NCBI RefSeq assembly: GCF_014250675.1
Contig: NZ_JACHTG010000005.1
Location: 84,174 to 148,173, forward strand
Length of the DNA stretch: 64,000 nt
Source of the DNA: Cetobacterium sp. 8H
GTDB lineage: Bacteria; Fusobacteriota; Fusobacteriia; Fusobacteriales; Fusobacteriaceae
Direction of reading: 5' to 3'
The translations under genes and the position numbers were made by a program. The notes beneath the pieces are model-generated. The model worked only from the letters and a program-made list of their open reading frames with translations. It had not been told where the DNA came from and made no database searches. Positions 7,709 to 16,523 of the stretch are shown here, in pieces (the first letter of the stretch is position 1; every line of letters starts with the position of its first letter).

Positions 7709-8638
7709 ATGATAAAGAAATCAAATAATTTTTGTGATGTTATAATCGTCGGTGGTGGACCTGCAGGCGCAAGTGCGGCTGTTTATGTTGCTAGTCGTGG
7801 ATTAAAATCTATTATATTTGAAAAAAATGACATAGGTGGAACGGCAGGAAAGGTTTCTTCAATTACACATTACCTATCAGTAGATAACTTTGAAACAGGG
7901 GAATCTTTTAAAAACAAATTAGAAGAACAGCTAAAAAAATATGAGATTGAAATTGTAAAGGAAGAGATAGTTGAATTTAATTTAAATAAAAAAACAGTTA
8001 TTACAAAATCAGGAAGTATTTATGAAAGTTCTGCAATAATATTAGCAAATGGAACTACACCTAGAAAACTTAATATTTCTGGAGAAGACGAATTTACAGG
8101 TAAGGGAATTTCTTCAAATCCATCAAAAGATGGTAAAAATTACATTGGGAAAGATATTTTTGTTATAGGTGGAGCAGACGGTGCAATAAAAGAAGCAATC
8201 TATCTTTCAAAATATGCAAAAAAATTATCTATTATTCATTTTGAAGAAAATCTTGGGACAATTGCTGAATTCAAAAATAAATTATCAACATTAAATAATA
8301 TAGATTTATTTTTACATTCAAGATTGACAAAAGTTGAAGGTAAAGAATGTATTGAATTTTTAGAAATAACCGATGAAAAGACAAAAGAAGTGACTAGAAT
8401 AGAGTCTAAAGGTGCTGGAGTATTTGTATATGTTGGGGCCACTCCAAATACTGATAAATATTCAGAGCTAGATTTAGAAAATGGATTTATAAAAGTTAAT
8501 AATAAAATGCAGACAAATATCGAAGGAATATATGCTGCTGGAGATATTTGCAGTAAGGATATACGACAGATTGCCACAGCTGTTGCTGATGGAACAATCG
8601 CAGGAATAAATGTTTCAAACTATTTAAAAAATAAATAA
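7709..8638 (+). CDS. Thioredoxin-reductase-like FAD/NAD(P)-dependent oxidoreductase lacking the CxxC
   Basis: The 309-residue protein has the FAD-binding GGGPAGASAA motif (about residues 14-24), an NAD(P)-binding FVIGGADGAIKEA motif (about 151-163) and the C-terminal GIYAAGDIC FAD-contact motif. It therefore belongs to the TrxB/ferredoxin-NADP reductase group. The position normally holding the redox dithiol (CATC) is Ser-Ser-Asn-Pro-Ser at 135-139, so it cannot reduce thioredoxin by the normal mechanism. It may pass electrons to ferredoxin, flavodoxin or another protein. The start has an AAAGGATG site. A good promoter lies directly upstream and no trxA is adjacent. Confidence 0.82.
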   Translation: MIKKSNNFCDVIIVGGGPAGASAAVYVASRGLKSIIFEKNDIGGTAGKVSSITHYLSVDNFETGESFKNKLEEQLKKYEIEIVKEEIVEFNLNKKTVITKSGSIYESSAIILANGTTPRKLNISGEDEFTGKGISSNPSKDGKNYIGKDIFVIGGADGAIKEAIYLSKYAKKLSIIHFEENLGTIAEFKNKLSTLNNIDLFLHSRLTKVEGKECIEFLEITDEKTKEVTRIESKGAGVFVYVGATPNTDKYSELDLENGFIKVNNKMQTNIEGIYAAGDICSKDIRQIATAVADGTIAGINVSNYLKNK

Positions 8639-8686
8639 TATTATAGTTTATTTACAATATTTTTATTATAATGGAGGATAAAATAT

Positions 8687-9238
8687 ATGCCATTCCTAAC
8701 TCTCACTAATACTGGTGAAGTAGTGAAAAACCAATTCTTTTTAATTAGCTTGACAGATGATTTTCATTATAGCACATTAAATAAAGATGAAAAAATTAAT
8801 TATATACTAAATTTTAATTTAAAGCATTTTCCTACCTTTTTAAGAGAGGACTTAGTTAATATTGAAACAGAACAAGAATTAGAAAAGCATCGTTTAAATT
8901 TCTTTCCGCATCTTCCATCTAGATGTAGTTCACAATTTATTTTTGAAAAATTGTCAGATCTTCTAACAGCATCTAAAATTTATGATTGGAAAGGTCATAT
9001 TCATAAAATTTCAATCGATACTTCCTATGATTATATAATTTCAAAACATAATACAAATCTGATTTCTAATTTAAGAAAATCTGATTTTAAATCAATTACT
9101 AATATTTTAAATGAATACTGGAATGGGAAAATTAAGTGGGAAAGATGCCATGACCGCGATTTTTATTTTTTACCTACAACTGAATTTTTGATAGAGGGTA
9201 AAATTAATATAATCGAAACCTTAAATGAAATAATTTAA
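8687..9238 (+). CDS. Hypothetical protein (possibly DUF2441-like)
   Basis: The 183-residue soluble protein lacks a signal peptide. It shows an LPSRCSSQFIFEKLSDL segment at about residues 76-92 and an aromatic C-terminus (DRDFYFLPTTEFLIEG). The pattern of a small domain with R...S...F resembles DUF2441 proteins, some of which have an ADP-ribosyltransferase-like fold, but I am not confident of this. TGGAGG lies 11 nt before ATG 8687. A strong terminator follows, and the upstream flavoprotein gene ends 48 bp before, so the two could be cotranscribed. Confidence 0.6.
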   Translation: MPFLTLTNTGEVVKNQFFLISLTDDFHYSTLNKDEKINYILNFNLKHFPTFLREDLVNIETEQELEKHRLNFFPHLPSRCSSQFIFEKLSDLLTASKIYDWKGHIHKISIDTSYDYIISKHNTNLISNLRKSDFKSITNILNEYWNGKIKWERCHDRDFYFLPTTEFLIEGKINIIETLNEII

Positions 9239-9247
9239 TTTTTTTAC

Positions 9248-9290
9248 AAACCTCCAAATTAGTTTAATATTAAATTAATTTGGAGGTTTT
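9248..9290. terminator. Bidirectional intrinsic terminator
   Basis: Perfect 14-bp arms AAACCTCCAAATTA (9248-9261) and TAATTTGGAGGTTT (9276-9289) lie between convergent genes. Confidence 0.85.
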
Positions 9291-9338
9291 ATAATATAGC
9301 TATTGCTTTTTTAAGTTTTTTATCTTTAACTTGTAAAA

Positions 9339-10352
9339 TTAATAGTGTTTTATCTCTTTTTTCAAAAACATTAAATCTACGACTGAGTCTATCTCATAAA
9401 GCTTACTTTCTCCTCTATTTAAAAGATCTACTCTTAATCTAACTCCATTGCACTCTACAAAGTATCTAATAACATTTCCTAGTATAGAAAAATCTTTTAT
9501 AATTCCACTCTTCTTTATAAAATTATCTAAATTATAAATTCTTTCTACTTCTTTTATGTATATTGCTTCTGGTCTTATAGCAATATTTCCTAAAACTCTT
9601 CCCTCAAAAGCTTTTGCAGTTTCTTCATAATTTAGTATATTATAGTTTCCTATAAATTCTGCCATAAAAACTGTCTTAGGATTTGTATATATCTCTTCTG
9701 GTGTCCCAACTTGAACAATGTCGCCTTTATCCATAATAAAAATTCTATCAGATATTGTTAAAGCTTCCTCTTGATCATGGGTCACAAATATTGTTGTAAC
9801 ATTTGTCTTTTTTTGAATCTCTTTTAATTGTTCTCTCAAAGATTTTCTAACCTTAGCATCTAAAGCAGATAAAGGCTCATCTAAAAGTAAAATTTTTGGC
9901 TCTGTTGCTAAAGATCTTGCTATAGCAACTCTTTGCTTTTGTCCTCCTGAAAGTTGATTTGGATAGAAATTCATTTTATCTTCAAGATGAACTAACTTTA
10001 ACATCTCTTCAACTTTTTCTTCTATATCTTTTTTTTCCATTTTTTTCATTTCTAATCCAAAAGCTATATTTTCAAATACAGTCATATTTGGAAAAAGAGC
10101 ATAGTTTTGAAAGACCATTCCTATTCCACGATCTTTAGGAGTTCTATTGGTTACATTTTTACCATCTATATAGATATCTCCGTCATTTATTTCATTCAAT
10201 CCGGCTATACATCTTAAAAGTGTCGATTTTCCACATCCAGATGGCCCTAAAAGTGTTATAAATTCTCCTTTTTTTATATTAAAATTTATATTTTTAAAAA
10301 TGGTAGCCCTATCATATTTTTTTTCTAAATTTTTTCCAACTATAAAATTCAT
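9339..10352 (-). CDS. ABC transporter ATP-binding protein (PotA/FbpC/PhnT type)
   Basis: The 337-residue ATPase has Walker A GPSGCGKST (about residues 36-44), Q-loop VFQNYALFPNM, signature LSGGQKQR (about 136), Walker B ILLLDEPLSALD and the H-loop THDQEEA. A C-terminal TOBE-like regulatory domain occupies about residues 240-337, typical of the CUT1/MOI/FeT importer ATPases that serve spermidine, iron(III) or phosphonate systems. It is the last gene of a five-gene operon and overlaps the permease upstream by 4 nt (ATGA). It would power import by the two permeases encoded at 10349-12022. Confidence 0.9.
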   Translation of the reverse strand: MNFIVGKNLEKKYDRATIFKNINFNIKKGEFITLLGPSGCGKSTLLRCIAGLNEINDGDIYIDGKNVTNRTPKDRGIGMVFQNYALFPNMTVFENIAFGLEMKKMEKKDIEEKVEEMLKLVHLEDKMNFYPNQLSGGQKQRVAIARSLATEPKILLLDEPLSALDAKVRKSLREQLKEIQKKTNVTTIFVTHDQEEALTISDRIFIMDKGDIVQVGTPEEIYTNPKTVFMAEFIGNYNILNYEETAKAFEGRVLGNIAIRPEAIYIKEVERIYNLDNFIKKSGIIKDFSILGNVIRYFVECNGVRLRVDLLNRGESKLYEIDSVVDLMFLKKEIKHY

Positions 10353-11140
10353 ATTTGTCTCCTCTTTTGCTTTTCTCCTATATAAAATGCTGCCGTAGTT
10401 AGCCCCAACAATATTATAAAGTATGCCATAACCAGAGCACTTGAATAGTGCCCACTGTAACCCGACTTTATACTATTTATATACATCTGAATAGTTTGAA
10501 ATTTTCCACCTACTAACATATTTACCAATAGAAATTCTCCAAATAACATTGAAAATGTAAGTAATATTGATACACTCAAACCTTTAGAAATATTAGGCAC
10601 TATAATTTTGAAAAAAGCCATCTGAGTACTTGCACCAAGAATATTCGCACTTTCTACCAATTCTTTTATATTCAAGCCATCTAAACTGTTTTTTATTCCT
10701 CTATAAACAAAAGGATAAGCTAGAATAAAATAAACACCTACTAAAATATATGTAGTTCCAACTAATCTAAAAGGTTCATTTGAATAGAGTCTTATAAGAC
10801 CTACAACTGAAACTGCACCTGGAACTGCAAAACATATTAAAACTAAAATATCCATTAGTTTTTCTATCTTCTTGAAGTAATAAGTTGCAACAAATACTAC
10901 TGGTACAAGTATTATTCCTATAAAAAATAAAGATATTAGACAAATCCAGAAACTTTTTCCCAAAGCATTTAAAAACATCTCATTTTGAAAAATTTCTAAA
11001 TAATATTTTAAAGTTAATCCCTGTGGCAAAAGAGTATTTGTCCATTTTGAACTTATTGAATATACAAACGTTGCCAGTATTGGTAAAAAAAGTATTATTA
11101 ATATACTTATAACTACCCATATATGAATTCTATTTTTCAT
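10349..11140 (-). CDS. ABC transporter permease (PotC/PhnV-like)
   Basis: The 263-residue inner-membrane protein has six predicted helices and the EAA loop (ESANILGASTQMAFFKIIVPNI, about residues 165-186) that contacts the ATPase. It belongs to the binding-protein-dependent permease family found with FbpC/PotA-type ATPases. ATG 11140 has GAGGGGG upstream. It overlaps the preceding permease gene by 11 nt and the ATPase gene by 4 nt, so the operon is tightly coupled. Confidence 0.87.
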   Translation of the reverse strand: MKNRIHIWVVISILIILFLPILATFVYSISSKWTNTLLPQGLTLKYYLEIFQNEMFLNALGKSFWICLISLFFIGIILVPVVFVATYYFKKIEKLMDILVLICFAVPGAVSVVGLIRLYSNEPFRLVGTTYILVGVYFILAYPFVYRGIKNSLDGLNIKELVESANILGASTQMAFFKIIVPNISKGLSVSILLTFSMLFGEFLLVNMLVGGKFQTIQMYINSIKSGYSGHYSSALVMAYFIILLGLTTAAFYIGEKQKRRQI

Positions 11141-12022
11141 ATTTCCCCCTCTTTTTTTTCAACAATATTTCGTTGATAACTACAACAAAAAGTAATATTC
11201 CACCAAGCACAATAGACATTGCACTTGCTATTCCTGGTTCATATGAAACTTCTCCAGCTATATAACTTGTAATTCTTATTGTCATTACGTTATATGCTCC
11301 ATTTGTCAATGCTAATGTACATGCATATGCCCCATCGCGTTTGCAAACATTATCAGCATTGTACCTAAAATTTCTTTTAACATAACTGGAATTCCAACTC
11401 GTTTCCAAAAAATAAATGTTCCCCCACCTAATATATTAACTATCTCTTGCCACTGTGGATCTATTCGATCAAATAATGGATATAGTAATAATAATCCTAA
11501 TGGAAGTTGGAAATATGTATACATAAGCATCAAACCAGCTCTTGAATAGACATCAAATGTTTCTATTAATCCAACATTTTTTAATAAAATTGTCATTACT
11601 CCATTACTTCCAAGAAGAATTATGAAAGCAAATGCTAGAGGTATCCCACTAAAATTTGAAAGCATATTTATAAGTAATAATACACTTTTCTTTGAACTAT
11701 TTTTTAATTTATTTAAAGAATAAGCTCCTTGAAGTGATATTAAAAGACCTAATAAAGTAGATACTATCGACAATTCTAATGAGTTGAAAATAGATTGTTT
11801 TATAAATCTACTTTTAAATATATATTCATAATTTTCTAATGAAAACTCATTATATTCATTTAGAAAACTACTTATGAAGGTTGAGAGAAAAGGGCTTAAT
11901 AAAAACATAATTATTAATGTTATAAATGGAATTAGTATAAGAAACGCCTTATGATGTTCTTTAATTTTTATTTTTGTTATACTTACTTTCTTACTTTTTT
12001 CAAGTTTTAAGATATTTTCCAA
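11130..12022 (-). pseudogene. ABC transporter permease (PotB/PhnU-like), interrupted by a frameshift
   Basis: Two frames together encode one permease of about 297 residues. The first part (from TTG 12022, preceded by GGAGG) contains five helices and the GGGTFIFWKRVGIPVMLKEI EAA loop, then runs to MLIMFANAMG and stops soon after. The second frame continues with AYACTLALTNGAYN and the last helix to 11130. The junction is a run of four G (CCCC on the plus strand, 11330-11333); five G would restore NAMGAYACTL. This is a sequencing error, a genuine mutation or slippage in a short G run. Everything else in the operon is intact. A frame from 12034 is also open, but TTG there overlaps the ribosome site. 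Confidence 0.85.
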
Positions 12023-12036
12023 AATTTCCTCCAAGA

Positions 12037-12801
12037 TTAATTTATCTCTAAAATTTCACAGCATATTTTTTTTATATCTTTTTGCTGGATACTTAAATCT
12101 TTATATTTACTACATTCTTCCCCTAAAATCCAAAGTGGAACATCTCTTTCTAAATTACTATCTCCCCCATGATTCCCTTTTTCATCCATTCCATGATCAG
12201 ATGTAACTATTATTTCATATCCTAACTCTTTCCATAAAGGGATGTAATGAGATAAATAGTTCCCCAAATTGTAGACTGTATCTGCATATTCTTTTGAAAG
12301 TCCCCCATTTTTATGGCCTACATCATCTATATTCATAGTATGCAAAAGTAAAAAGTCTGGACTCTTATCATTTAAAAGTCTATTGCTTACTGAAAACAGA
12401 TGTGAGTCAGGATAACTATCCTCCCAATAAAATCTTCCATAGTTTATATTTTTTTCTAAATCTTCAACTTCAATATCTTTATCTAGATCAAATGGTCCAT
12501 TATATAGTTCATGAATCCAATGATATGCTACTGCAGCTGTTTTCAAGCCAGATTTTCTAGCTAAAGAAAATACGCTCTCTTTTTTTGACATTCTTTTTAT
12601 TTTATTGTTCAATATTCCACTTTCAACTGGTATTTTTCCTGTTAAAATAGTTTCATAAAGGGGCCTCGAAAGGCTTGGAAGTTCACATTTAAAAGTGAAC
12701 TTCACTGCTTCCTTCTCTTTTTCTAGAGCTTTTAAATAACCTAGTTTATGGCTTGCATGTTCTCCTAAACCATCTATCAATATCAATATTAATTTTTTCA
12801 T
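12037..12801 (-). CDS. Alkaline-phosphatase-superfamily hydrolase (phosphodiesterase/phosphonoacetate-hydrolase-like)
   Basis: The 254-residue cytosolic protein has the superfamily metal motifs: LILIDGLGEHASHKL at the N-terminus, a short SLSRPLYETILTG segment holding the likely nucleophile Ser or Thr, HTMNIDDVGHKNGG near residue 154, and VTSDHGMDEKGNHGG near 200. It resembles type I phosphodiesterase/nucleotide pyrophosphatase and phosphonoacetate hydrolase relatives. It is embedded in an ABC uptake operon, 8 bp after the binding-protein gene and 2 bp before the permease frame, so it probably acts on the imported phosphoester or phosphonate. The absence of a signal peptide indicates cytosolic action after import. 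Confidence 0.78.
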   Translation of the reverse strand: MKKLILILIDGLGEHASHKLGYLKALEKEKEAVKFTFKCELPSLSRPLYETILTGKIPVESGILNNKIKRMSKKESVFSLARKSGLKTAAVAYHWIHELYNGPFDLDKDIEVEDLEKNINYGRFYWEDSYPDSHLFSVSNRLLNDKSPDFLLLHTMNIDDVGHKNGGLSKEYADTVYNLGNYLSHYIPLWKELGYEIIVTSDHGMDEKGNHGGDSNLERDVPLWILGEECSKYKDLSIQQKDIKKICCEILEIN

Positions 12802-12809
12802 AAATACTC

Positions 12810-13850
12810 CTATTTTCTATTTACTAAGACTTCTTCTTGCCAAACTCTTCCTAAATTCTTTGAAGTTTTATCCCAATCCTCTTGATTACCTATGGCTCTT
12901 ACATTTTTATACTGCTCGTCTGGAATCATTTTTTCTTTTATTTCTTTAGGTAGTTCTATTTTTCTAATTGGTCTTGCATTACCCTTTGCTAAATTTATTT
13001 GTCCCTCATCACTAAAAATATATTCTCTTGTCAATTTAGCTGCATTTGGATTCTTTGCCCACTTATTTATTATTGTCGTATATCCACTTATTAATGAACC
13101 GTCTGAAGGTATTAAAACTTCATATCTTTCTTTATCTATTGTATCTCTATAACTCAGTCCATTAAAATCCCAGATAAGCCCAACTTCGATCTCGCCTCTT
13201 TCTAAATTTTGAATATTCGGCTGGACCACTGAAACTCTTCCCTCTTTAGCTAAGTTTGCAAAATATTTTATAGCGGGCTCAATATTATTTTCATCTCCAC
13301 CTAAAGCATAAGCTGCTGCTAAAACTGCACTTGAAGCTTGGGCTGCTGTTCCTACTTCTCCAGGACTTACTTTTAATTTACTATTTTTTAATTGCTCCCA
13401 AGATCTAGGAATATCTTTTTCTGGAACTTTATCCTTATCTACAATAAAAGCTATAGTTCCAGTATATGCTAGCATCCAATGCCCGTCTTTATCTTTTGCC
13501 CACTCTGGAACCTCTTCCCAATAGCTTGTTTTATATGGTTGAGTTACATTTTGTTTCACCGCAATATTAGCAAAACCAGCTCCAATATCTCCTATATCTG
13601 CTGTTGCATTTTTTCCCTCATTTTTAAACTTTGCAATCTCTTGGGCACTACTCATATCTGTATCACTGTGCTTTAAATTATATTTATCTTTTAATTGTCC
13701 CCAAGTATCTTTCCAGTTAGCCCAGTTATCGGGCATTCCTACAGATAATACTTCGCCCTCTTTTTGAGCCTTTTTCTCTATCTCTTTTAAAGTTTCACCA
13801 TAACTTAAAACACTAGATAGTAAAATAGTTAATATAATAATTTTTTTCAT
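12810..13850 (-). CDS. Periplasmic solute-binding protein of the five-gene ABC operon
   Basis: The 346-residue protein has a cleavable signal peptide (residues 1-18, SSVLSYG) and the two-lobed fold of family-6/FbpA-AfuA-like binding proteins, with the ligand-cleft segment SPGEVGTAAQASSAVLAAAYALGGD around 175-200. No clear iron-binding Tyr pair or Cys is evident, so an organic anion such as a phosphonate or phosphoester is plausible. GGAGGAG precedes ATG 13850. It heads the operon, with a 9+6+9 bp dyad about 35 bp upstream. Confidence 0.85.
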   Translation of the reverse strand: MKKIIILTILLSSVLSYGETLKEIEKKAQKEGEVLSVGMPDNWANWKDTWGQLKDKYNLKHSDTDMSSAQEIAKFKNEGKNATADIGDIGAGFANIAVKQNVTQPYKTSYWEEVPEWAKDKDGHWMLAYTGTIAFIVDKDKVPEKDIPRSWEQLKNSKLKVSPGEVGTAAQASSAVLAAAYALGGDENNIEPAIKYFANLAKEGRVSVVQPNIQNLERGEIEVGLIWDFNGLSYRDTIDKERYEVLIPSDGSLISGYTTIINKWAKNPNAAKLTREYIFSDEGQINLAKGNARPIRKIELPKEIKEKMIPDEQYKNVRAIGNQEDWDKTSKNLGRVWQEEVLVNRK

Positions 13851-13883
13851 TTGCTCCTCCTCTTTAAATTTTTAATTATAATC

Positions 13884-13907
13884 ATCTTAACATCTCATTG
13901 TTAAGAT
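13884..13907. promoter_or_regulatory. Dyad in the leader of the ABC operon
   Basis: The arms ATCTTAACA (13884-13892) and TGTTAAGAT (13899-13907) are perfect inverted repeats separated by 6 bp, 34 bp upstream of the binding-protein start. It may be a repressor operator or a 5' UTR hairpin; there is no T-run, so not a terminator. Confidence 0.5.
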
Positions 13908-13945
13908 AATAACAATTTATAGTAAAACAATAGTTAAATAAACGT

Positions 13946-14228
13946 AAAAAAAAAAGTAGAGGAATGACCATCACACATTCCTCTACTCAACTACTAAATC
14001 TTATCACATTTGAATAACTTTAAAACTTGTAAAACTTTTTTCTTTAAAAATCTTTATAAAGTAATCTTAAAAATAAAACACTCTACTACCTTTTAAATCT
14101 ATTACCTTATATAATAGTTAGAAAAACAACTTCATGATTTGTTAAAACTTTAATATTAAAACATCTTTGAAACTGTGTGATGGATTTTTTAAATCTTTAC
14201 TTTTTAATCTTTTGCTACTATCTTCTAA
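13946..14228 (-). ncRNA. Candidate structured ncRNA (copy 1) or MITE-like element
   Basis: This non-coding stretch is strongly similar to 28073-28354. On the minus strand both have TATAAT at the same place (here 14234-14239) and end in an intrinsic terminator: arms 13956-13966 and 13976-13986, then ten T. The terminator loop is perfectly complementary over 10 bases (13968-13977) to an internal segment (14174-14183), suggesting a pseudoknot. A 13-bp inverted repeat, ATAATAGTTAGAA (14111-14123) and its complement (14223-14235), also brackets the 5' part. No ORF is present. The gap 13851-14349 otherwise holds the dyad at 13884 and the promoter of the next gene. A mobile miniature element is the main alternative. 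Confidence 0.5.
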
Positions 14229-14349
14229 CTATTATTATAATATTTAGACGGAAAAGCTTGTGAAAAAGTTTGACAAATTAAGATACTAAGGGTTGTTAAA
14301 AATGTAAATAAGTTATAAAATAGTCTATCTAGGCTGAAAGGGGAGAATA

Positions 14350-16029
14350 TTGAAAAAAAATAATATGTTTTTTAAAAATTGTAAACAAGATGGTACTGAA
14401 GGATTTTTTTCTATATATTTTTTTGATAACGATGAGGAAATAGAATATTTAAATATCTCTTATAACAGTTTTGTCATCAAAAATGAAGAAAATTATCGGT
14501 ATATAAAATATCACTTAAGTGAAAATTATGCTTTAGAATATTGGGAATTTTTTTTAGAAAATACAGGTATTATCAGAAGTATCTTTGATGAATCATCTTA
14601 TGAAGATATCACTTTTAGTATCTCAGATAGCAGTATAATAAAAATTGAAGTTTTTGAAAATGAAACGAATAATTTAATGTCTCAAAGAATTGTAACTCCT
14701 AATGGTTATGATACTCTTATCATCAATCCCGCATTAAAAGAATATTGTTCAGAAAATTTTGAGTTTGTAAAAAATGGACCTCGTTATTTATATAATGAAA
14801 AAAACATCTTATTGGAAGAGGAAAAATATCTTAATGGAAAGCTAGTAGGAACCTCTAAACATTACCATGAAGATGGATCTCTGAAAAGTTTAATAAATTC
14901 AAATGAAATCGTTGAGTTCTATGAAGAGGGACAAATGAAAAGTAAACAGTACAATTTCAGGAAATTTTCAAAACTTATTGAATACTATCCAAATGGTTCT
15001 CTTATGAGTGTTGGAACTCTTAATCCAAATAATGAATATATTGGAATAGGATGGACTTTTTACGATAATAGCCAATTGAAAAAAATATGTTCATATGTAA
15101 ACAATTTAATAGATGGAGAATATAAAGATTTTTATGAAAACGGAACCTTAAAAACTCACAGCTTTTATATTTTGGGAAAAGAAAATTGCGAATTTAAAAG
15201 TTTTTATAGCAATGGACAAATAGAGTGTATTATAGATTTACAAAATGGAATCCGTTCTGGAAAATTTTTAAAGTATTATAAGTCTGGGCAACTCGAAGAT
15301 GAAACTTATTATTCTAATAATGCGCCAATATCTAATTCAATACTTTATTATGAATCTGGGAATATATATGCTAAATTAGCATATCAAAATGGATTAAGAG
15401 TTGGTATATCACAGTGGTTTTATGAAACTGGAGAATTAAAATCTATTAGTAAATATGATTTGATTGATGGTAATTCATACTTAAGTTATTCTAAATCTTA
15501 CTATAGCTCTGGTGCTTTAGAAAGATATATTCAATGGGAAGATGCACTTTGTGAACATAACCATGACGATTATTCATATAATATTATTAGGGGGAGTGAA
15601 ATATTAGAATTTTCTTATTATGAGAATGGAAAATTAAGAAAAAAACAAAAGTTAATTAAAGAAAATATCTATTCTATAGAGCGTTATAACAATGATTCTC
15701 TAATACAAAAAGGAACTTTTTTTAGAAATGAAAGTGTATTCTATTGGATTGGAAAATTAATAACATTTAATTTAGATAAATCTACAAAAACAGTAACAAA
15801 CTATTCAAATAATGGGAAGTTTATAAGTAGACTTAACTATGTTAATGATATTTTAGATAATACAACAAATTACTTATCTGCTAAAAATCTATATAAATTT
15901 ACAAGTTATTATCCTGATGGAAGTTTAAGAGAAGAGGGTTATTATAACTATAAAGATAACTATAGTGAAGATATATATTGGGTTGGGGAACATAAATTTT
16001 ATTCAGAAAAAGGAGAATGTAATGAGTAA
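14350..16029 (+). CDS. MORN-variant repeat protein (YwqK-like)
   Basis: The 559-residue protein starts at TTG 14350, preceded by AAAGGGGAG. It has no signal peptide. From about residue 150 to the end it is built of roughly 20-residue MORN-variant (MORN_2) repeats of the form YYxNGxL, for example YYPNGSL, FYENGTLK, FYSNGQIE, YYKSGQLEDE, YYENGKLRKKQ and YYPDGSLREEG. The first 150 residues are non-repetitive and acidic. Databases often label such proteins 'toxin-antitoxin YwqK family antitoxin', but no toxin gene is present here. It overlaps the following DUF2628 gene by 8 nt. A binding-scaffold role is likely; actual function unknown. Confidence 0.75.
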   Translation: MKKNNMFFKNCKQDGTEGFFSIYFFDNDEEIEYLNISYNSFVIKNEENYRYIKYHLSENYALEYWEFFLENTGIIRSIFDESSYEDITFSISDSSIIKIEVFENETNNLMSQRIVTPNGYDTLIINPALKEYCSENFEFVKNGPRYLYNEKNILLEEEKYLNGKLVGTSKHYHEDGSLKSLINSNEIVEFYEEGQMKSKQYNFRKFSKLIEYYPNGSLMSVGTLNPNNEYIGIGWTFYDNSQLKKICSYVNNLIDGEYKDFYENGTLKTHSFYILGKENCEFKSFYSNGQIECIIDLQNGIRSGKFLKYYKSGQLEDETYYSNNAPISNSILYYESGNIYAKLAYQNGLRVGISQWFYETGELKSISKYDLIDGNSYLSYSKSYYSSGALERYIQWEDALCEHNHDDYSYNIIRGSEILEFSYYENGKLRKKQKLIKENIYSIERYNNDSLIQKGTFFRNESVFYWIGKLITFNLDKSTKTVTNYSNNGKFISRLNYVNDILDNTTNYLSAKNLYKFTSYYPDGSLREEGYYNYKDNYSEDIYWVGEHKFYSEKGECNE

Positions 16030-16522
16030 CTATATAAGATCAAGTCAAGAAAATAGAAATTTTTTAGAAAATAATGAAGAAAGCATTTTAAAATATATTG
16101 ATAAAAAAGGGGATTATTATTTAAATATTTTTAAAGGCCCCAAAAATAAGATAAATTTTTGTGCCTTATTTTTAGGCCCTTTATGGATGGGATATAGACA
16201 AATGTATTTTGAAACTTTTATTATAGGGTGTCTTATTTCTATATTAGGAAGTTTATTAATGCTATTTGAACTTTTTATTTCTGCTGCAATTATTCCTGAA
16301 TCTGTTATTAGAAGTCTAAACTATGCTCTAATGGGACTAATGGGATTTTTCGGTAACTATGTTTATTTCTTATCTCTAAAGAAAAAAATTATTGAAAAGA
16401 AGCAAAAAATAGGAGTTTCTAAAATTGGAATTTTATATGGTTTTCTTTTAGGTGTTTTAATGCCTATGTTTATCTCTGGGGTAATTGGTTTTCTTGTTAC
16501 TCTTTTTATTTTTGGAGTTTAA
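16022..16522 (+). CDS. DUF2628-type small membrane protein
   Basis: The 166-residue protein carries the DUF2628 hallmark FCALFLGPLWMGYRQMY (about residues 43-59) followed by four hydrophobic helices. ATG 16022 is chosen over the upstream frame start because AAGGAG lies 6-7 nt before it and the conserved region follows. It is sandwiched between two MORN-repeat genes with overlaps of 8 nt upstream and a 1-nt gap downstream, so the trio is one operon. DUF2628 proteins are of unknown function and commonly found near cell-envelope or toxin/immunity genes. Confidence 0.75.
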   Translation: MSNYIRSSQENRNFLENNEESILKYIDKKGDYYLNIFKGPKNKINFCALFLGPLWMGYRQMYFETFIIGCLISILGSLLMLFELFISAAIIPESVIRSLNYALMGLMGFFGNYVYFLSLKKKIIEKKQKIGVSKIGILYGFLLGVLMPMFISGVIGFLVTLFIFGV

Positions 16523-16523
16523 A

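Noticed and set aside
13946..14228. Copy 1 element as 6S RNA, tmRNA or RNase P RNA
   Set aside because: It lacks their signature sequences (for example a tmRNA acceptor stem with tag frame or RNase P conserved core), and two diverged copies in 15 kb would be unusual.
14350..16029. Antitoxin function for the YwqK-like MORN protein
   Set aside because: No toxin gene is adjacent; the label comes from repeat similarity only.
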